Shown piece by piece: positions 62,015 to 64,000 of a stretch of DNA of 64,000 bases. Source of the DNA: Glycomyces amatae (GTDB lineage: Bacteria; Actinomycetota; Actinomycetes; Mycobacteriales; Micromonosporaceae). The number at the start of each line of letters is the position of its first letter. The first letter of the stretch is position 1. Where the stretch lies: positions 225,358 to 289,357 of the forward strand of contig NZ_JAJLQZ010000007.1 of NCBI RefSeq assembly GCF_020991375.1, in the 5' to 3' direction. Under the pieces are notes generated by a model. The model saw only the letters and a list, made by a program, of their open reading frames with translations, made no database searches and was not told the DNA's origin. The translations under genes and the position numbers were made by a program.

Positions 62015-63319
62015 ATGGAGTGCTCGACTGGCGTTTCCTCCGAGAGCAGGGCGCAGGACGTGGAAGATCAGGCCGCCGACACCCGGGAGCGGCGGGGGCT
62101 CCTTGCCCGGAACCGCTCGTTCCGGCTGCTGTGGTTCGGCGATGCCGCCAGCCAGGTCGGCAGCATGATCACCTACATCGCCCTGCCGCTGGTGGCGATC
62201 CTGGCTCTGGACGCTTCCTCATTCGAAGTCGGCCTGCTCACCGCCGCCGGATACGCCGCGTGGATCCTGGTCGGGCTGCCCGCGGGAGCACTACTGGACC
62301 GAAGGCTGAAGCGGCCGGTCATGGTCTTCTGCGACATCGGGCGCGCCGCGCTGGTGCTCTCCATCCCGGTAGCGGCAGCGCTGGACGCCCTGACCTTGGG
62401 GCAGTTGTACGCGGTGGCACTCGGGACCGGCATCCTGACGACGGTGTTCGACATCGCCTACCCGGCATACGTGCCCCACATCGTGGACCGATCCGACCTG
62501 GTGACCGCGAACGCCCGCCTGCAACTGATCTACTCGACCTCCCAGATCAGCGGCCCTTCGGTGGGCGGCGGGCTGGTCCAAGCGCTCACGGCGCCGTTCG
62601 CCATCCTGGTCAACACGGCGACCTTCCTCATCTCCGCGGTGTGCCTCGGCAGGATCGACGACACGGAACCGCCTCCTCAGGTGACGACCGGCGAGAGCCT
62701 GCTGACGCAGATCAAGGACGGCCTGCGGTTCGTGCGACGGCACCGGGTGATCCGCTCGGTCATGATCGCCTCAGCGGGGTTCAACTTCTTCATCGCCGCG
62801 CACGAGGCCCTGGTCGTGATCTTCCTGGTGCAGTCGGTGGGTGTCTCACCCGGACTCATCGGAGTGCTGCTCGCCTCGGCGGGCATCGGCGGATTGGTCG
62901 GGGCCTCGCTGATGGGCCTCGCCCAGCGCAGGCTCGGCACCGTGCGCCTGATCTGGGTCGTCCCGGTGCTCACGGTCCCCTTCGGGACGCTTCTGCCCCT
63001 CACCGAGAACGGGTGGGGCTTGGCGTTCTTCGTGGTGGGCGCACTCGTTCCGGCCATCGGCGTGGTCGCCTTCAACGTCGCGGTCGGCACCTTCATCCAG
63101 ACGCTGGTCCCAACGGGCATGCTCAGCCGCGCCGGAGCCTCGATCCGGGTGGTCACCCGCAGCGCACTGCCCATGGGCGCCTTCATCGGCGGTGCGGTGG
63201 CCCTGCAGATCCCGATCAGCGCCGCCCTGCTGGCGGCCGCACTCGGCATGACGTTGTCGGTCCTGACCCTCCTGGCCTCACCGATCCGAGGCAAGCGAGA
63301 GCTGCAAGACATCATGTGA
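62015..63319 (+). CDS. MFS exporter (MFS_3, EntS-like)
   Basis: 434 residues, twelve helices: LLARNRSFRLLWFGDAASQVGSMITYIALPLVAILALDAS at the start, GLPAGALLDRRLKRPVMVFCDIGRA in loop 2-3. MFS_3 members export siderophores, macrolides and other drugs; the substrate is unknown. ATG 62015 has GAGGTGG upstream. It reads in the same direction as the toxin cluster but a 200-base gap separates them. Confidence 0.9.
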   Translation: MECSTGVSSESRAQDVEDQAADTRERRGLLARNRSFRLLWFGDAASQVGSMITYIALPLVAILALDASSFEVGLLTAAGYAAWILVGLPAGALLDRRLKRPVMVFCDIGRAALVLSIPVAAALDALTLGQLYAVALGTGILTTVFDIAYPAYVPHIVDRSDLVTANARLQLIYSTSQISGPSVGGGLVQALTAPFAILVNTATFLISAVCLGRIDDTEPPPQVTTGESLLTQIKDGLRFVRRHRVIRSVMIASAGFNFFIAAHEALVVIFLVQSVGVSPGLIGVLLASAGIGGLVGASLMGLAQRRLGTVRLIWVVPVLTVPFGTLLPLTENGWGLAFFVVGALVPAIGVVAFNVAVGTFIQTLVPTGMLSRAGASIRVVTRSALPMGAFIGGAVALQIPISAALLAAALGMTLSVLTLLASPIRGKRELQDIM

Positions 63320-63448
63320 TCGGCCTGCCGTCGAAAACCGCAGAAGCTCATCCAATACGTTTGCAGTCGATAAGGCTTCCGGAGGTGGGCGCGCCGTGGT
63401 GCCCGTACGTGGAGGGCTCATGCCATTGCGGGGCGGGTGGTTCGGTCC
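63320..63448. other. Gap between the MFS and SnoaL-like genes
   Basis: 129 bases between convergent genes; no clear hairpin or other feature. Confidence 0.4.
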
Positions 63449-63823
63449 TCAGTAGCGTTCGACGAGGTGCTCGCGGCCCGCGGGCGGTTCGTAGGGCTCG
63501 GGCCAGAAGTCGACGACGCGGGTGATCAGGCCGCTCTCGTCCGTGTAGAGCCAGACGCAGGCCTCCTGGTGCTCCTCGCCGACCCGCGAGTCCACTCGGG
63601 CGGCGGCGTACCGGCCTTCGCAGACGAGGTGTTGCACGGCCAGGTGCCAGTCGCCCGGGTACTCCCGGTTGAAGCGGAGGTACGCGTCGCGACCGGTGAT
63701 GCGCTCGCGCGTCTGCGGCATCTCGTACACCACGTCCGGGACGAGCAGTTCGGCGAAGGCGGCCCAGTCGCGGGCTTCGAGGGCGGCGAAGTAGTTCACG
63801 GCGGTGTCTCTGGTGTCGGTCAC
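63449..63823 (-). CDS. SnoaL-like (NTF2-fold) protein
   Basis: 124 residues: TAVNYFAALEARDWAAFAELLVPDVVYEMPQTRERITGRDAYLRFNREYP and GEEHQEACVWLYTDESGLITRVVDFWPEPY are typical of the SnoaL-like nuclear-transport-factor-2 superfamily, small cones that serve as hydrolases, isomerases or binding proteins. Function unknown. GTG 63823 gives the usual length. Confidence 0.85.
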   Translation of the reverse strand: MTDTRDTAVNYFAALEARDWAAFAELLVPDVVYEMPQTRERITGRDAYLRFNREYPGDWHLAVQHLVCEGRYAAARVDSRVGEEHQEACVWLYTDESGLITRVVDFWPEPYEPPAGREHLVERY

Positions 63824-64000
63824 GGCTGGAAGCGTAGGCGGTGGGACCGACAACGGGCCTGTGCGCGGGCCGAGCGAGCTGAGCCGATCGGTCGGCCCGC
63901 GCACAGGTTCCTTGCGACCCTGGGGTACCGCGTTGTGAGACGACCTGAGGCGGCGCGGTAAGTCGCGTTGCGGGTTGTCGATCAGGCCGCGGGTGCGCTG
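63824..64000. other. Window end
   Basis: 177 bases with no recognisable gene; the next gene presumably starts outside. Confidence 0.4.

Overview
The window is very GC-rich chromosomal DNA from a filamentous, sporulating actinomycete. The evidence is an SsgA-family sporulation/division protein, a Tat/lipoprotein FecB behind an IdeR/DmdR iron box, a CIRCE element, frequent GTG starts and GTGA/ATGA gene overlaps, and several NarL-type two-component pairs. The gene content would fit a Glycomyces-like or Micromonospora-like organism; the exact genus is an inference.

Layout. 0-2.7 kb: end of an unknown gene, a DUF2568 membrane protein, and a histidine kinase/response regulator pair whose junction has been expanded by a small dispersed repeat. 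2.8-11.3 kb: a complete arginine operon argC-J-B-D-F-R-G-H, every junction a 4-nt or shorter overlap, behind two tandem ARG boxes that overlap a promoter. 11.3-19.7 kb: a secreted protein, an HdeD-like membrane protein, a MazF-like toxin/antitoxin pair, an MMPL exporter, a second two-component system and the RNA-binding protein Tex. 19.8-20.2 kb: tRNA-Gly, tRNA-Val, tRNA-Cys.

20.2-28.2 kb is a metal-resistance island: a CopB-type copper ATPase with a CsoR-type operator, ArsR plus a P1B-4 ATPase sharing a palindromic operator, ArsR plus MFS exporter with another palindrome, and gene debris. It lies between two roughly 210-bp direct repeats that each contain a tRNA-Val 3' portion and a full tRNA-Cys. 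28.5-38.7 kb: lipoprotein, Hsp20 under CIRCE, a TPM-domain protein with PspA, an APH-fold kinase, DUF4188 protein, phosphoketolase, an ArsR-type regulator with a small membrane protein, and two tandem GNAT acetyltransferases. 38.8-39.1 kb: two tRNA-Gly units, the second with a 24-nt D-loop insertion.

39-49 kb: TetR with an EmrB/QacA-type exporter, a PASTA Ser/Thr kinase, citrate synthase, Pta and AckA. Together with the phosphoketolase (xylulose-5-P or fructose-6-P to acetyl-P), Pta and AckA give a route between acetyl-P, acetyl-CoA and acetate, and citrate synthase consumes the acetyl-CoA. 49-59.4 kb: SsgA-like protein, O-methyltransferase, a GT4 and a GT9 glycosyltransferase, an SDR, a third two-component pair, TetR/DoxX, a DUF6518-like membrane protein and the iron-regulated FecB.

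59.6-61.8 kb is the most unusual locus: an SCP1.201-type (DddA-like) cytosine deaminase toxin, its Imm1-family immunity protein, a tiny coupled ORF and a protein built of two copies of an unrecognised module. 62-63.8 kb: an MFS exporter and a SnoaL-like protein. Coordinates for starts follow visible ribosome binding sites where present; functions are from recognised motifs, without database searches.
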